Positions 45,469 through 55,326 of a stretch of 64,000 bases of DNA are shown in pieces. Within the stretch, counting starts at the first letter, position 1; the number at the start of each line of letters is the position of its first letter. The notes beneath the pieces are model-generated. The model was not told the origin of the DNA. It searched no databases and saw only the letters and a list, made by a program, of their open reading frames with translations. The stretch comes from Gammaproteobacteria bacterium (lineage in GTDB: Bacteria > Pseudomonadota > Gammaproteobacteria > Thiohalomonadales > Thiohalomonadaceae). The DNA lies in the NCBI GenBank assembly GCA_023228645.1, contig JALOAT010000001.1, positions 62,001-126,000 of the forward strand, read 5' to 3'. The translations under genes and the position numbers were made by a program.

Positions 45469-45507
45469 AAAGGATGGTCTTTTCCCTTACGATGCTTTAG
45501 ATGTATG
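45469..45507 (+). pseudogene. Decayed 3-prime end of a glycine-rich adhesin gene
   Basis: The stretch containing CCCTTACGATGCTTTAGATG matches the end of the adhesin gene near 56134-56172 (CCCTTATAATGCTTTAGATG), with more matches to the left (AAGG-TGGTCTT against AAGGTAGGTCTT) and a few substitutions or gaps. In that gene it encodes YPYNALDV and the stop. Here it lies in non-coding sequence without an open frame, so it looks like the leftover tail of a lost or replaced fibre gene. Confidence 0.6.
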
Positions 45508-45552
45508 GTGTCGTAATAGAGAGTCTTATTGACTTCCTAATACATTGGTTTT

Positions 45553-46233
45553 CTAATCAACGCGTTCAAAAACTGGTCTCCAACATCGGTATAATGTATA
45601 AGCACCACCACTATTAATGACATTAGTAGCACTTGCTTTGTCATAAGGTCTAATATCCGTAATACTTGGGGTGCTCCAGCCATAACCTATAATAAAAGCT
45701 TGATTCTCGTTATTAGCGTTTACTTCTCTACACCAAAAAGATTGCTCTCTAGCATTTACACTATTGGCTGCTAGATTAGCGTATTTTGGTCCTGTATAAG
45801 TATACCCCCAACCATTATATACGGAAGCTGATAAAATTGGTAAAAATAATCTGCAAAATTCACTATGGTTAGGTTCTAACTTCATTGCATTTACATAACT
45901 AGGTAGGCTATGGGTTTCATCACTTACTCTAATAGCCCTGCAAATATATTTTACACCAGCTATCTCTATCTCTACTCCATGGATGAGACCTCTGCTATTT
46001 AACGCGTTCCAAGTTACAGATTGATAAACGTTAGAACTGGGTATATATAATTGCTTATCATCTAAAGTAAAAGATAACCAACTACTACTATTTAAACTAG
46101 TTCCACCACTTAAACCAAAATGATTGACTAAGCTAGCGTTAGTCATTAAACCACCAACTTGACCATGATACATGTAAGGGACTTTTATCCTATCCCCTCC
46201 ATCTACTGTTTTTATTAATAGTTCTTTACTCAT
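45553..46233 (-). CDS. Small tail-tip/receptor-binding protein, MSK-leader family
   Basis: I take ATG 46233 (MSKELLIKTVDGGDR), four codons after another ATG at 46245, because MSK(D/E)xL(I/V) is the shared leader of the fibre-locus genes. The rest is a beta-type domain similar to the C-terminal half of the fibre at 53727: LDDKQLYIPSSNVYQSVTWN against LNNKELYVAKKNVRRNVTLS, then a GVKYICRA/GVNYRIRL pair, and the same end (WRPVFERVD against WRPVLEEI). This suggests one receptor-binding domain used in two settings. The gene is expressed leftward beside the Kelch-like gene at 46303. Confidence 0.6.
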   Translation of the reverse strand: MSKELLIKTVDGGDRIKVPYMYHGQVGGLMTNASLVNHFGLSGGTSLNSSSWLSFTLDDKQLYIPSSNVYQSVTWNALNSRGLIHGVEIEIAGVKYICRAIRVSDETHSLPSYVNAMKLEPNHSEFCRLFLPILSASVYNGWGYTYTGPKYANLAANSVNAREQSFWCREVNANNENQAFIIGYGWSTPSITDIRPYDKASATNVINSGGAYTLYRCWRPVFERVD

Positions 46234-46254
46234 GTTAAATATCACTTATATAAA

Positions 46255-46292
46255 TAAAATAGGAGATCTTCTTAAGGATCTCCTATTTATGC
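46255..46292 (-). terminator. Terminator, GCATAAATA family
   Basis: AAATAGGAGATC pairs with GATCTCCTATTT over TTCTTAAG and continues into TATGC. It lies past the stop of the minus-strand gene at 46303, between it and the next minus-strand gene. Confidence 0.75.
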
Positions 46293-46302
46293 TGTCTTTC
46301 CA

Positions 46303-47247
46303 TTACCACGTAGCTAAATCAATACCTTCTGGCGGTGTATACTCAAACCATTTATTTTGATAGGCGATTGGAGATGATGTACTGCCGCCATATGTGTATA
46401 TTTTATTATTATAGTGAAATAATAATGGAGAACTTAGTGGTTTACCATTAAGGTGAGGATGTACTGCATCATTTCTTAATGTTATATCTGTGAAAGTTAA
46501 AGTAGTTAAATCTAATTTAGTGAAGTTACTATCAAACAAATATAAGTTCTTACCGACTTGAACGTAACCGCAATTATTTTGATTAATCGCATTAGTAAAA
46601 TTAATAGCCGTAAAAGTTTCAGTTAGATGATTAAATAGATAACCTTCCCTAGTAGAAGCAGAGGCTCCCGTTCCTAAGAGATAAAAATCATTACCTAACC
46701 TAGCATTTACAGAAGGTTGAAAAAAATAAGGCCATTCTGTTAATGTAGTAAAGGTAAGACTAAACGTATCTAGATTTAACTTAGCTATTCTTTTTAATGC
46801 GCTGTTAAAGAGATATAAAATATTTCCAAATTGCACACCAGGAACATAAGAAAAGTCTCCTAAACCAACTATTTGTCTGGTTGTCAGTTGTGCTGTATTT
46901 AAATCGATTTCATAGTAAGTATTAGGGGTATAGACTCTGGGGTATGTTAATGTTGAATCGTCATCTGTTATTAGCCTAGAACCACTGAGTGCTTTACCTG
47001 TTCCTTCAGGGTCGTTAAAGAAACTCCAGTTATTTGATGGGATGTGATAAATTGATACGTATCTAGGGGGATCTATGCCATAACCCCTATACCCTCCTCG
47101 CATCACTAAATATTCACCTTTACTCCATGAGAGTGTTATAGAAGTACCTGTACATATTGAGTCAGGACTGCTTTGCATCTCAGTAGCTTGACGCCACCCC
47201 CCCTCCATCTTGTTAGATGAGGTGGTTATTAAGAATTCTCTACTCAT
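46303..47247 (-). CDS. Kelch-like beta-propeller, receptor-binding candidate, MSK-leader family
   Basis: The 314-residue protein begins with MSREFLITTSSNKMEGGW, a variant of the shared leader. The remainder is a run of about 45-residue beta-type repeats with small-residue turns (VPGVQFGNILYLFNSALKRI; NCGYVQVGKNLYLFDSNFTK; LLFHYNNKIYTYGGSTSSP), as in Kelch or galactose-oxidase-like propellers, with five or six blades. Propeller tips are found in phage adhesins that recognise sugars. It lies 9 bases after the gene at 47257 on the same strand and is a paralogue in layout of the damaged gene at 56284. Confidence 0.6.
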   Translation of the reverse strand: MSREFLITTSSNKMEGGWRQATEMQSSPDSICTGTSITLSWSKGEYLVMRGGYRGYGIDPPRYVSIYHIPSNNWSFFNDPEGTGKALSGSRLITDDDSTLTYPRVYTPNTYYEIDLNTAQLTTRQIVGLGDFSYVPGVQFGNILYLFNSALKRIAKLNLDTFSLTFTTLTEWPYFFQPSVNARLGNDFYLLGTGASASTREGYLFNHLTETFTAINFTNAINQNNCGYVQVGKNLYLFDSNFTKLDLTTLTFTDITLRNDAVHPHLNGKPLSSPLLFHYNNKIYTYGGSTSSPIAYQNKWFEYTPPEGIDLATW

Positions 47248-47256
47248 GTTATTTCA

Positions 47257-48510
47257 TTACCAAATAGTTGTTGTAGATATCTTAGCTAAATAAGCAGATG
47301 CTGATCTAAAAGGCCAATACGGAAAAGCTCCAGTTCTAGCATCATCAATATTATCTAATTCATCTTCATTAGTTGTTCTGTATAGATAATGATCGTCTCT
47401 ATTTTCTTGTACACTTAATGACCATAATCCACCAAACTCTGTCTTACTCCAATAATTACCAATAACTCCTCTAGCCATGAATAAAGGATAATCAGGTTTT
47501 ATTCCACTACCATAAGAAAGAAGTCCCTTACCATTTCTAAAGACAAAGACTTTTTCCTTAATAACATCTTTAGCCTTTAATAACACAATAAAGGATTGAG
47601 ACATAGTTAAGTACTTTGTAATAACTTCATCTGAATAGAGTTCTTCTTTACTTACAAAGTAAGGATTAATAGGAGATTGACTTAAACCTAATTGAGTCAA
47701 ATCTAAGAAACGTCTTGAATCTAAATAACGATCAAGAAAGTTAAATGAAGAGAAGTCAACATTAAGTAAGTTTACACCTGTTCTAATAAATAGTCCATCT
47801 TGGTAGGTATGTAGATAACCACCAATAACTAATAGAACTGTACAATCTTCACATTCGCTATCTATCTTAATACCAAACCCATCTTTCATAGGTCTGTTAT
47901 CAGAGAGTTTAAAGAGTTTATCTTCAGTAATAGGCTCGAAGTGTAGTTCACCTAAATTCTCAAAACTAATCAATCCAACATGATTAACTTGTGCAATATC
48001 TAAAGACTTTACACAATCTCTAACATAAGCACCATTCACATCATAGTCTGTCGCATGGATATAACCATTGATACTAACTAAGATATGTTTATAGAAATGT
48101 TCGAAGTCTGTATCTTCTCTAGTTAACTTAATACCTGTTTTACCATCTTTACCTTGATCATCAATACTAGATGAACCATCTGTCAACCATACCTTATACC
48201 CAGCTCTAAAAGCATCTTGGTATTTTACAAAGTGTTGCTTTAATTCTGGGATGATGTGTTGTGTAGGTAAGGTGTTATTACCATTAAGTACTAACATCTC
48301 AGCTACAGTTTGTTCTGTACCACTTAACTCTGTGCGTATTTCTTCAGCGTCCAGAGATAGTGTCTCTGGTAAGATAGGATGCTGTAGAACAAACACAACT
48401 TCTCTATATTGGTTAAATAGATCAATACAACGAATATTACTACTATCAATCTCTTCCCATTGACTAAAGGGTTCTTTACTTTTTACGAAAGTAGTTATTA
48501 AAGTATACAT
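47257..48510 (-). CDS. Virion structural protein, fibre or baseplate adaptor
   Basis: I prefer ATG 48510 (MYTLITTFVKSKEPFSQWEE) over GTG 48534; GGGAAGAG lies upstream of it. The product is about 417 residues of mixed sequence with no membrane segment (LFDQYREV-type helices early, then ILVSINGYIHATDYDVNGAY and VLLVIGGYLHTYQDGLFIR). It ends in FRSASAYLAKISTTTIW and runs into the Kelch-like gene at 47247. A similar plan, a 400-residue structural protein followed by small MSK genes, occurs at 57744 on the same strand, including C-terminal phrases about a graphable FRNGKGLL/FRNGKLYL segment. A baseplate or fibre-anchoring role is likely. Confidence 0.55.
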   Translation of the reverse strand: MYTLITTFVKSKEPFSQWEEIDSSNIRCIDLFNQYREVVFVLQHPILPETLSLDAEEIRTELSGTEQTVAEMLVLNGNNTLPTQHIIPELKQHFVKYQDAFRAGYKVWLTDGSSSIDDQGKDGKTGIKLTREDTDFEHFYKHILVSINGYIHATDYDVNGAYVRDCVKSLDIAQVNHVGLISFENLGELHFEPITEDKLFKLSDNRPMKDGFGIKIDSECEDCTVLLVIGGYLHTYQDGLFIRTGVNLLNVDFSSFNFLDRYLDSRRFLDLTQLGLSQSPINPYFVSKEELYSDEVITKYLTMSQSFIVLLKAKDVIKEKVFVFRNGKGLLSYGSGIKPDYPLFMARGVIGNYWSKTEFGGLWSLSVQENRDDHYLYRTTNEDELDNIDDARTGAFPYWPFRSASAYLAKISTTTIW

Positions 48511-48650
48511 ATTTAGAATCTCTTCCCTAATCACTAGTATTAGTACTCAATGGATTACGATTAAGAAGATAATAGGGCAAACTTAATGATATAGTCCTGA
48601 ACGACATATTTTTTTATTTAAAATAAATAACTGCCTCGGAGTTTTTCCTC

Positions 48651-51404
48651 ATGGCTACAAGTCCTATCGTACCAACCTATCCCTTTGATCCAACAGGGAC
48701 TGCTGTTAGTAATAGAGTTACTAATGAGCAACATCCCTTAACGGCATCGAATTATAGGGATTACCAATTAATTATTCCGAGATATGCTCCGTTCTATGAG
48801 ACGGGACTTGTCTTGCGTTATCGAGATTTAAGTGGTAATATTCGTCCATTAACATTTGGTATCGATTACTATTTAGGTCACCAGTTTCAATCCGCTAGTC
48901 GTAGTGTTGGTAAGAGTTTATATGGTTCTATCTATATTCTAGATAAAACGCTCACTGGTATCATTATTATTGATAACTACCAAACTATCGGCGGTATGTG
49001 GAATATTGACGAGAATAAGATCGCTGAGATTTTAGCTGATCGAACTCATAATCCACTAATCACAACTTGGGAGCAAGTCAACGACTTACCTGTTTATTTC
49101 CCGCCTATCGACCATCCATGGAATATCTATGACATGGTGGGTATGAGCGATGTTAAAGAAGCGTTAGATAGCATTCAAGATGCTATTCGTGCTAGTGGTG
49201 AAGGTAGTATTGATGACCACATCAATAACCATAACAACCCTCACAACGTAACTAAAGCTCAAGTCGGTCTAGGTAATGTTAATAACTATAACATCGCAAC
49301 AGATGCTCAGACCGTAACAGGTACAGCTACTAATTTATACGTCGTTCCTTCTGGTGTTAGAGCGGCTATTACACAACTCGCTATTACGCCATTAACGACT
49401 CACACTAATAACTTATCAAATCCCCACAATGTGACTAAGGGACAAGTGGGACTTGGTAATGTTAATAACTTTGCTACCGCCACTATTACCGAAACCACTA
49501 TTGGTTCTAGTTCTAGTTTATATACCACACCTGCTGGTGTACGAGGTGCAATTGATGAACTCGTTGCTATTCCGTTAGCTGATCATATTAACGATCAATC
49601 TAACCCTCACCAGGTCAATAAAGCCCAAGTGGGTCTGGGTAATGTGAATAACTACGGTACTGCAAACAATAGTCAGACAATTGATGGTGTAGCAACCGAT
49701 CTTTACGTAACACCTGCTGGATTGAAAGCTGCGCTCGTAGCAGCAGGAACAGGTGGTGGTGGTGGTGAGATTTCTGATCACGTTGCTGATATGAATAACC
49801 CCCACCAAGTCACTAAGACGCAAGTGGGTTTAGGTAACGTAGATAACTATAGTACTGCTACTGTCCAAGAAACTGTTTTAGGTGCTGCAAATAACTTATT
49901 TGTCACACCTGAGGGAGCTTCTGCACTTATTGAGAATTTAGTTGGTACTTCATTGACCAACCACGTTAGTGCTATTAATAATCCTCACCAAGTCACTAAA
50001 GGACAAGTAGGCTTAGGTAATGTAAGTAACTTTGGTACTGCTTCAGTGGCAGAAACACTTGAAGGGACTTCAGAGAATTTATTTACTACGCCTTTAGGAG
50101 TATTTACTTTAGTTAAGAATTTAGCTGAAGATCCTCTTAATGCTCACGTAGCTAATACTAATAATCCTCACAGTGTGACTAAGACGCAAGTAGGATTAGG
50201 CAGTGTTAACAACTATGGTACAGCTACCCCTGCTGAAGCTAGTACAGGTACAGCAAATAACTTATATGTAACACCTGAAGGATTAACTAGCGCTATTAAT
50301 ACTAGAGCTGTTACTCCCTTAAATAATCACCTTAGTGACACTAATAACCCCCACAGTGTAACAGCTGCTCAGATTGGTGCTTACGATCAAGGACAGGTTA
50401 ATACACTTCTTCAATCTAAGTTAAATACTACTGCAACTGCTGCTGACAGTAGTAAGTTAGAAGGTAAGACTTTAGCTGAAATCTTTACTGATGTCGCTGC
50501 TATGACTGTCGATAACAGTAATAAATTAGAAGGTAAAACACTTACTGAAATCAAGGCTGAGATTGGATCTGGAGAAGCTGACGATACAACCCGTTTTGAT
50601 GGTTATACAGTTACAGAATATGCTGATTACATCATTAAACAGAATAAGACACCAGTTTATGATACTATCTTAGCTCCTGTAGGTAATGCTTCTACACCTG
50701 TTGAATACTATATTCCTTTGGATGTAGGTTTCATTGATCCAGTTTCCTCTACTAATGTGCGAGCTGCTCTATATCGTTTTGATTTATTTAGCACTAAAGC
50801 AGAAGAGAAATTGGTAACGAGTTACTATATTTATCAAAAAGGCTCTGTTATTCGCTGGTATGGTAATAATGGTAGTGATATTGTTAAAGGTGTTTATTAT
50901 GCTTTTAGTAGTGATGCTGAAATCATTGATGAAACCACTTTTAATAAAGTATATCTGTACCTGCACTTAGAATATACAGGGTTAGCTGATAGATCTATTC
51001 GTGTTACTCGTTTAGCTGGTGAGAACAGTGGTAAGATTGATCGTGATACATATCCCATCGTACCTACCTTACCATCTGGTGCTTTTGCAGCAAGTGAAGA
51101 TCCTGATATTATTCAGAGCTTTATTGGTCCTCAGGGAGTTGCTGGTGAAGATGGTGAGCAAGGCGTTCCTGGTGTAGGCGTAGAAAGAGAATTAGTCACA
51201 GGCACACTTAATCCTTCAGATTTTATTGAGATAACTGAATTTGATTGGGACAGTGTTATTCAAGCTATGGTATCTACAGTTGCTGATCCTGATGATTATT
51301 TTGATGCTATTTCTAAACTCACTATTATTAGACGCTCAACTAACATTACTGTTACTAACGTTTCAACCGAAACTCTGAACTACCGAATTACAGGTATTAA
51401 ATAA
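48651..51404 (+). CDS. Tail fibre with six to seven NPHxVTKxQVGLGNVxN repeats
   Basis: The 917-residue protein starts after GGAGTTTTTCCTC. An N-terminal anchor domain of about 180 residues is related to that of the next gene. Then come six full repeats and one partial repeat of about 75 residues, each starting HxxxxxNPHxVTKxQVGLGNV and ending NLYVTPxGxxxAI. Collagen-like GPQGVAGEDGEQGVPGVG and a small beta-domain close the protein. NPHxVTKAQVGLGNV repeats are typical of trimeric phage fibre shafts. The pair of fibre genes here has arisen by duplication. Confidence 0.85.
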   Translation: MATSPIVPTYPFDPTGTAVSNRVTNEQHPLTASNYRDYQLIIPRYAPFYETGLVLRYRDLSGNIRPLTFGIDYYLGHQFQSASRSVGKSLYGSIYILDKTLTGIIIIDNYQTIGGMWNIDENKIAEILADRTHNPLITTWEQVNDLPVYFPPIDHPWNIYDMVGMSDVKEALDSIQDAIRASGEGSIDDHINNHNNPHNVTKAQVGLGNVNNYNIATDAQTVTGTATNLYVVPSGVRAAITQLAITPLTTHTNNLSNPHNVTKGQVGLGNVNNFATATITETTIGSSSSLYTTPAGVRGAIDELVAIPLADHINDQSNPHQVNKAQVGLGNVNNYGTANNSQTIDGVATDLYVTPAGLKAALVAAGTGGGGGEISDHVADMNNPHQVTKTQVGLGNVDNYSTATVQETVLGAANNLFVTPEGASALIENLVGTSLTNHVSAINNPHQVTKGQVGLGNVSNFGTASVAETLEGTSENLFTTPLGVFTLVKNLAEDPLNAHVANTNNPHSVTKTQVGLGSVNNYGTATPAEASTGTANNLYVTPEGLTSAINTRAVTPLNNHLSDTNNPHSVTAAQIGAYDQGQVNTLLQSKLNTTATAADSSKLEGKTLAEIFTDVAAMTVDNSNKLEGKTLTEIKAEIGSGEADDTTRFDGYTVTEYADYIIKQNKTPVYDTILAPVGNASTPVEYYIPLDVGFIDPVSSTNVRAALYRFDLFSTKAEEKLVTSYYIYQKGSVIRWYGNNGSDIVKGVYYAFSSDAEIIDETTFNKVYLYLHLEYTGLADRSIRVTRLAGENSGKIDRDTYPIVPTLPSGAFAASEDPDIIQSFIGPQGVAGEDGEQGVPGVGVERELVTGTLNPSDFIEITEFDWDSVIQAMVSTVADPDDYFDAISKLTIIRRSTNITVTNVSTETLNYRITGIK

Positions 51405-51418
51405 AGGTATAATAAACA

Positions 51419-53635
51419 ATGTCTAATCCGATTATCGTAAGGTATGATTTAGATAGGACTGGTATCAGTCCAGATAACAGAGTGGTCGGTGAAATCCATG
51501 AATTATCTAATCGACGTATTCGACCCATTTCACCACACTGTGGTCCTTTCTTCTTAGATAACCTTCTTGTTAGAGATAGTTTGACTCAACAAGAGTTAGT
51601 AATGGGAGTGGACTGGGAGCCTTCAGAACTCTACACGGTGGCTTCCTTAGATTTAGCTAAAGAGATCTATGCTCTAATCTTAATTACTAATCCTGATGTA
51701 TCTAACTCTGTAGAGATTGATTATCAAGTAGTGGGTGGTGAGTATAGCTTTAACACGTATGCTATTGTAAAGATGATCGAGGATCTAGAACTCGATAATC
51801 GTCCTGTAGATTGGCCTAACATTATTGGTAAGCCAGATGAATTCACACCAGCACCTCACTTACATGACGTAGGTGATACTTTTGGTTGGGAATATACAGT
51901 ACAAGCGCTTTACAATATCCGTGACGCTATTCTGATGGGTGATAGGGCTTCTCATGATCAAATTTTAGATTATATTGATAGTCAAATCACCTCTTTTGAT
52001 GATTTGGTTAGTAATCACATTAATAACACCAATAACCCTCACAGTGTAACTAAAGCTCAAGTAGGGTTAGGTAATGTGAGTAACTTTAGTACTGCTACAC
52101 CCGCCCAAACATCAACAGGTACAGCTACTAACCTATTTGTCACGCCTGAGGGTGTAACTTTAGCTATTACTAATAGAGCAGTTACACCTTTAAACACTCA
52201 CATTAGTAATACTAGCAATCCGCATAACGTAACCAAAGCACAAGTAGGATTAGGTAGTGTTAATAATTACAGTACAGCCACACCAGCAGAAACCAATACA
52301 GGTACAGCAAGTAACCTGTATGTAACACCTGCTGGTGTACTTAATGCTATTAACACTAGGGCGGTTACGCCGCTTAATGCCTTTATCGCACGAAGGGACA
52401 ACCCTCATGTTGTGACGAAGCCTCAAGTAGGGTTAGGTAACGTAGATAACTTTGCTACAGCAAACAATAGTCAGGCAGTGGCAGGTACAGCTACTAACTT
52501 ATTCATTACTCCAGCGAGTTTGAAGGCAACGATTGATAGTAGAGTTCCAGCTGGTATGGTGGATCACGTCACTAATATCAATAACCCTCACCAAGTGACA
52601 AAAGCACAAGTGGGATTAGGATTAGTTGATAACTATGGCACAGCTTCATCTAGTCAAGCTGTGACTGGGACAGCTACTAACCTCTTTGTAACTCCAGCAG
52701 GTCTACGCGCCGCAATTGATAATCGTGTGCCTTCTGGTTTTGCTACTCACCTTACTAATACTAATAATCCACATAGTGTAACAAAAGCACAAGTGGGTCT
52801 TGGTAATGTGAATAACTACGGCACGGCTACACCAGCAGAGGCTAACACAGGAACAGCAAGTAACCTGTATGTAACACCTGCTGGTCTGTTAAATGCTATT
52901 AATACTAGAGCAGTTACACCATTAACAACTCACACGAGTAATACCAGTAACCCTCACAACGTAACTGCTGCTCAGGTAGGCGCTTATACTAAATCAGAGA
53001 TCGATACCATGGTCTCTAATTTAAGTAATTCTTACCTGCCTTTAGCAGGTGGTTCCATGACTGGCAGGATTACTAACACACCTAATGCTGCAACTCGTGT
53101 TCAGATGGATTCCAGTCCAACAACATTAGGAGCCATCCTTTTCGATGCTGGCACAACAGCTACAGGAGATGCTGAGGTTGCTGGTTTCTCTTTCCGAGCT
53201 GGTACTAACATTGTTAAGATGGGTCTTAATAATACGGGTGTTTTTGGTTGGGGTGGTGGTACAAGATCGCCTTGGTCTTTCTATTCGTTAAACAACGGTG
53301 ATGTTGTCGCATCAGGTGATGTTACAGCTTACTCTGATCCTCGTTTAAAAGAAAATGTGAAACCTATTCTTAATGCTCTAGATATTAATAGAAAATTAAG
53401 TGGAAAGTATTTCATATGGAAAGACTTACCTCATGTAAGAAATAAAGCTGGTACGAGTGATCTAGGTGTTATGGCTGATGAAGTAGAGGCTGTTCTTCCT
53501 GAAGCAGTTAAAGAGTCTGTTGAGTATGATGGTCAGACTTATAAGACTGTAGCCTATGGAAAAATTGTTCCAGTACTTATTGAAGCCGTTAAGGAATTAG
53601 AGTTAAAAGTATTGCGTTTGGAATCAATGTTATAA
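51419..53635 (+). CDS. Tail fibre with S74 self-cleaving chaperone domain
   Basis: This 738-residue paralogue of the preceding fibre has an N-terminal anchor (PIIVRYDLDRTGISPDNRVV), five full and one partial NPHxVTK repeats, and a tip domain (LPLAGGSMTGRITNTPNAA, a phrase common in fibres). The C-terminal 110 residues form a peptidase S74 intramolecular chaperone: YSDPRLKENVKPI, then DLGVMADEVEAVLPEAV and YGKIVPVLIEAVKEL. This domain helps a trimeric fibre fold and then cuts itself off at the Ser of the SDPRLKEN site. It lies 14 bases after the first fibre, followed by a terminator. Confidence 0.9.
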   Translation: MSNPIIVRYDLDRTGISPDNRVVGEIHELSNRRIRPISPHCGPFFLDNLLVRDSLTQQELVMGVDWEPSELYTVASLDLAKEIYALILITNPDVSNSVEIDYQVVGGEYSFNTYAIVKMIEDLELDNRPVDWPNIIGKPDEFTPAPHLHDVGDTFGWEYTVQALYNIRDAILMGDRASHDQILDYIDSQITSFDDLVSNHINNTNNPHSVTKAQVGLGNVSNFSTATPAQTSTGTATNLFVTPEGVTLAITNRAVTPLNTHISNTSNPHNVTKAQVGLGSVNNYSTATPAETNTGTASNLYVTPAGVLNAINTRAVTPLNAFIARRDNPHVVTKPQVGLGNVDNFATANNSQAVAGTATNLFITPASLKATIDSRVPAGMVDHVTNINNPHQVTKAQVGLGLVDNYGTASSSQAVTGTATNLFVTPAGLRAAIDNRVPSGFATHLTNTNNPHSVTKAQVGLGNVNNYGTATPAEANTGTASNLYVTPAGLLNAINTRAVTPLTTHTSNTSNPHNVTAAQVGAYTKSEIDTMVSNLSNSYLPLAGGSMTGRITNTPNAATRVQMDSSPTTLGAILFDAGTTATGDAEVAGFSFRAGTNIVKMGLNNTGVFGWGGGTRSPWSFYSLNNGDVVASGDVTAYSDPRLKENVKPILNALDINRKLSGKYFIWKDLPHVRNKAGTSDLGVMADEVEAVLPEAVKESVEYDGQTYKTVAYGKIVPVLIEAVKELELKVLRLESML

Positions 53636-53660
53636 TACATTTTTAAGTATGTACTTTATC

Positions 53661-53693
53661 TAAATTAGGGACTTTTTACAAGTCCCTAATTTA
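53661..53693 (+). terminator. Rho-independent terminator
   Basis: AAATTAGGGACTT pairs with AAGTCCCTAATTT across TTTAC, followed by ATACTGTTTT. It ends the fibre transcript. Confidence 0.8.
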
Positions 53694-53726
53694 TACTGTT
53701 TTAAATGTAAATAAAGGAAAATATAA

Positions 53727-55313
53727 ATGAGTTTGCCTGATTGGACTGATGATCCCTTAACTCCTCTTTCAATTGGAGACATCAGGGACGAATGGGGCGC
53801 AACATTTGGGAACCCTAGACTTAGTTGGTTTTATGCAAACGGTCCTTATGTTGATGCTAATGCTAAAGGATATCCATTTGGTGTAGAGACAAATATCCCT
53901 ACCTCTGGGCGTATTAGTATTAGTAATTTCTACGGTAGTGCAGCTGATGTAGCTATTTGTAATAGAACAGGTAAATGGGCTACTTATATTGCACGAAATA
54001 CCAACTCTGGTGGTTTAGGTAGACTTAACCCTATCAACTATGTTTGGAGAGGTTTAAGATTTCCTATTTTCCCTTTCTTGACAGATTATCCTGCTCCCTT
54101 TACATCTACTGAAAATCTAATCTTTAAAACACCTGACGTTACCCAAGGTCAATTAGCGTTATACGGTTTAGAAGATGCTAACGTTGTTTGTATTGGTCCT
54201 GATGATTATCTTTATATCAACTTCTATAGCTATACTGACCACATTGTAAGACCTGGTATCTCCATTCTTAACCCTGTTACAGGTCAGTTCACTGCCTATC
54301 ATGGACAGAACTATATTGAGAACATGGATGGTACTGGTGGCTTAGGCGGAGAGATGGTAGTCTACGCAGGTAAAGATCTCCCAGCTAGTGGTGTATTCTT
54401 TCCTGGTTATACTTACGACGGCTCTCCTCACTATTGGGTGAGGATGGAGGTGAGATTAAGACGTAGGAATGACACATTTGCTTGGGGTAATTCAGCTGGA
54501 TTAATGTATCGTGGCGAGCATAATGAGAACAATGTTATCTCTTACTCTGGTATCTCATCTTTAGTTGGCTTTAACTCTGGTACACTAATTAATAATAAAG
54601 ATAGCGGTTGGTTAAAAGTAACGTTAAATAATAAAGAGTTATATGTAGCTAAGAAAAACGTTAGACGAAATGTTACACTATCTCAATTAAACGCAGCTAA
54701 CCTCGTTACAGGCAATAGAACAGTTACTGTCAGAGGAGTTAATTATCGTATTCGATTACTAACTGCTTCTGAATGGGTTTCTTTATTCCCACCTTTATCG
54801 AGAGAGACACTATTAGGTTATTCCGGTGTTAAGTTAGCACAGTTTGAGCAAAGTGAGTTTGTAAGACATACTGAATTAGCTCAAGTAATTACTAAAGGTG
54901 GGTATGATCCTGAATGGCCATTTAACTCTACTCGTACCTTTGATTTCATTCGAAATTATCAGAGTTGGGGTGGTCATGGTGGTGGGTATCTCAGACCAGG
55001 TCATATTCAAAACTTTGTTCCTGGTACAGGTACTATGTATAGTTCCCGCTTATTATGGAACTACGGCTATCCTTTAGCCAGTCTTCTTCAGGATGGTACG
55101 GCTCGTGGGGCTGATGGTGCTCAATGGAAGTGGACTATTAGTGAATCTGAATACTGGGCAGAATTTGAAGAAGGTGCTATTCAACATGGTATTCAGTATA
55201 CTGCTGGTGCTGTAACCATTCCTCCTTCATCACCAAGTCCTATTGGTAGTGGTACATTTACTTCTTCTAGGAACTATGAATTGGGTTGGCGGCCTGTGTT
55301 AGAAGAAATTTAA
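53727..55313 (+). CDS. Tail fibre/receptor-binding protein
   Basis: The 528-residue protein begins PLTPLSIGDIRDEWGATFGN and PTSGRISISNFYGSA, a pattern (SxxDIRxEFG ... LSxFY ... IPTSGxISxSNFxG) typical of phage tail fibre N-terminal domains that bind the baseplate. A central beta-rich part follows. From about residue 270 the C-terminal half resembles the separate small protein at 45553 (LNNKELYVAKKNVRRNVTLS; GVNYRIRLL; ending WRPVLEEI), probably a receptor-binding domain. It starts after AAAGGAAAATATAA and is followed closely by the adhesin gene at 55327. Confidence 0.7.
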   Translation: MSLPDWTDDPLTPLSIGDIRDEWGATFGNPRLSWFYANGPYVDANAKGYPFGVETNIPTSGRISISNFYGSAADVAICNRTGKWATYIARNTNSGGLGRLNPINYVWRGLRFPIFPFLTDYPAPFTSTENLIFKTPDVTQGQLALYGLEDANVVCIGPDDYLYINFYSYTDHIVRPGISILNPVTGQFTAYHGQNYIENMDGTGGLGGEMVVYAGKDLPASGVFFPGYTYDGSPHYWVRMEVRLRRRNDTFAWGNSAGLMYRGEHNENNVISYSGISSLVGFNSGTLINNKDSGWLKVTLNNKELYVAKKNVRRNVTLSQLNAANLVTGNRTVTVRGVNYRIRLLTASEWVSLFPPLSRETLLGYSGVKLAQFEQSEFVRHTELAQVITKGGYDPEWPFNSTRTFDFIRNYQSWGGHGGGYLRPGHIQNFVPGTGTMYSSRLLWNYGYPLASLLQDGTARGADGAQWKWTISESEYWAEFEEGAIQHGIQYTAGAVTIPPSSPSPIGSGTFTSSRNYELGWRPVLEEI

Positions 55314-55326
55314 AACGAGATAGAAA

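Noticed and set aside
45508..45552. Weak hairpin GAGTC-TTATT-GACTT as a terminator
   Set aside because: Only four to five pairs and a short T run; may be a decayed terminator but evidence is too thin.
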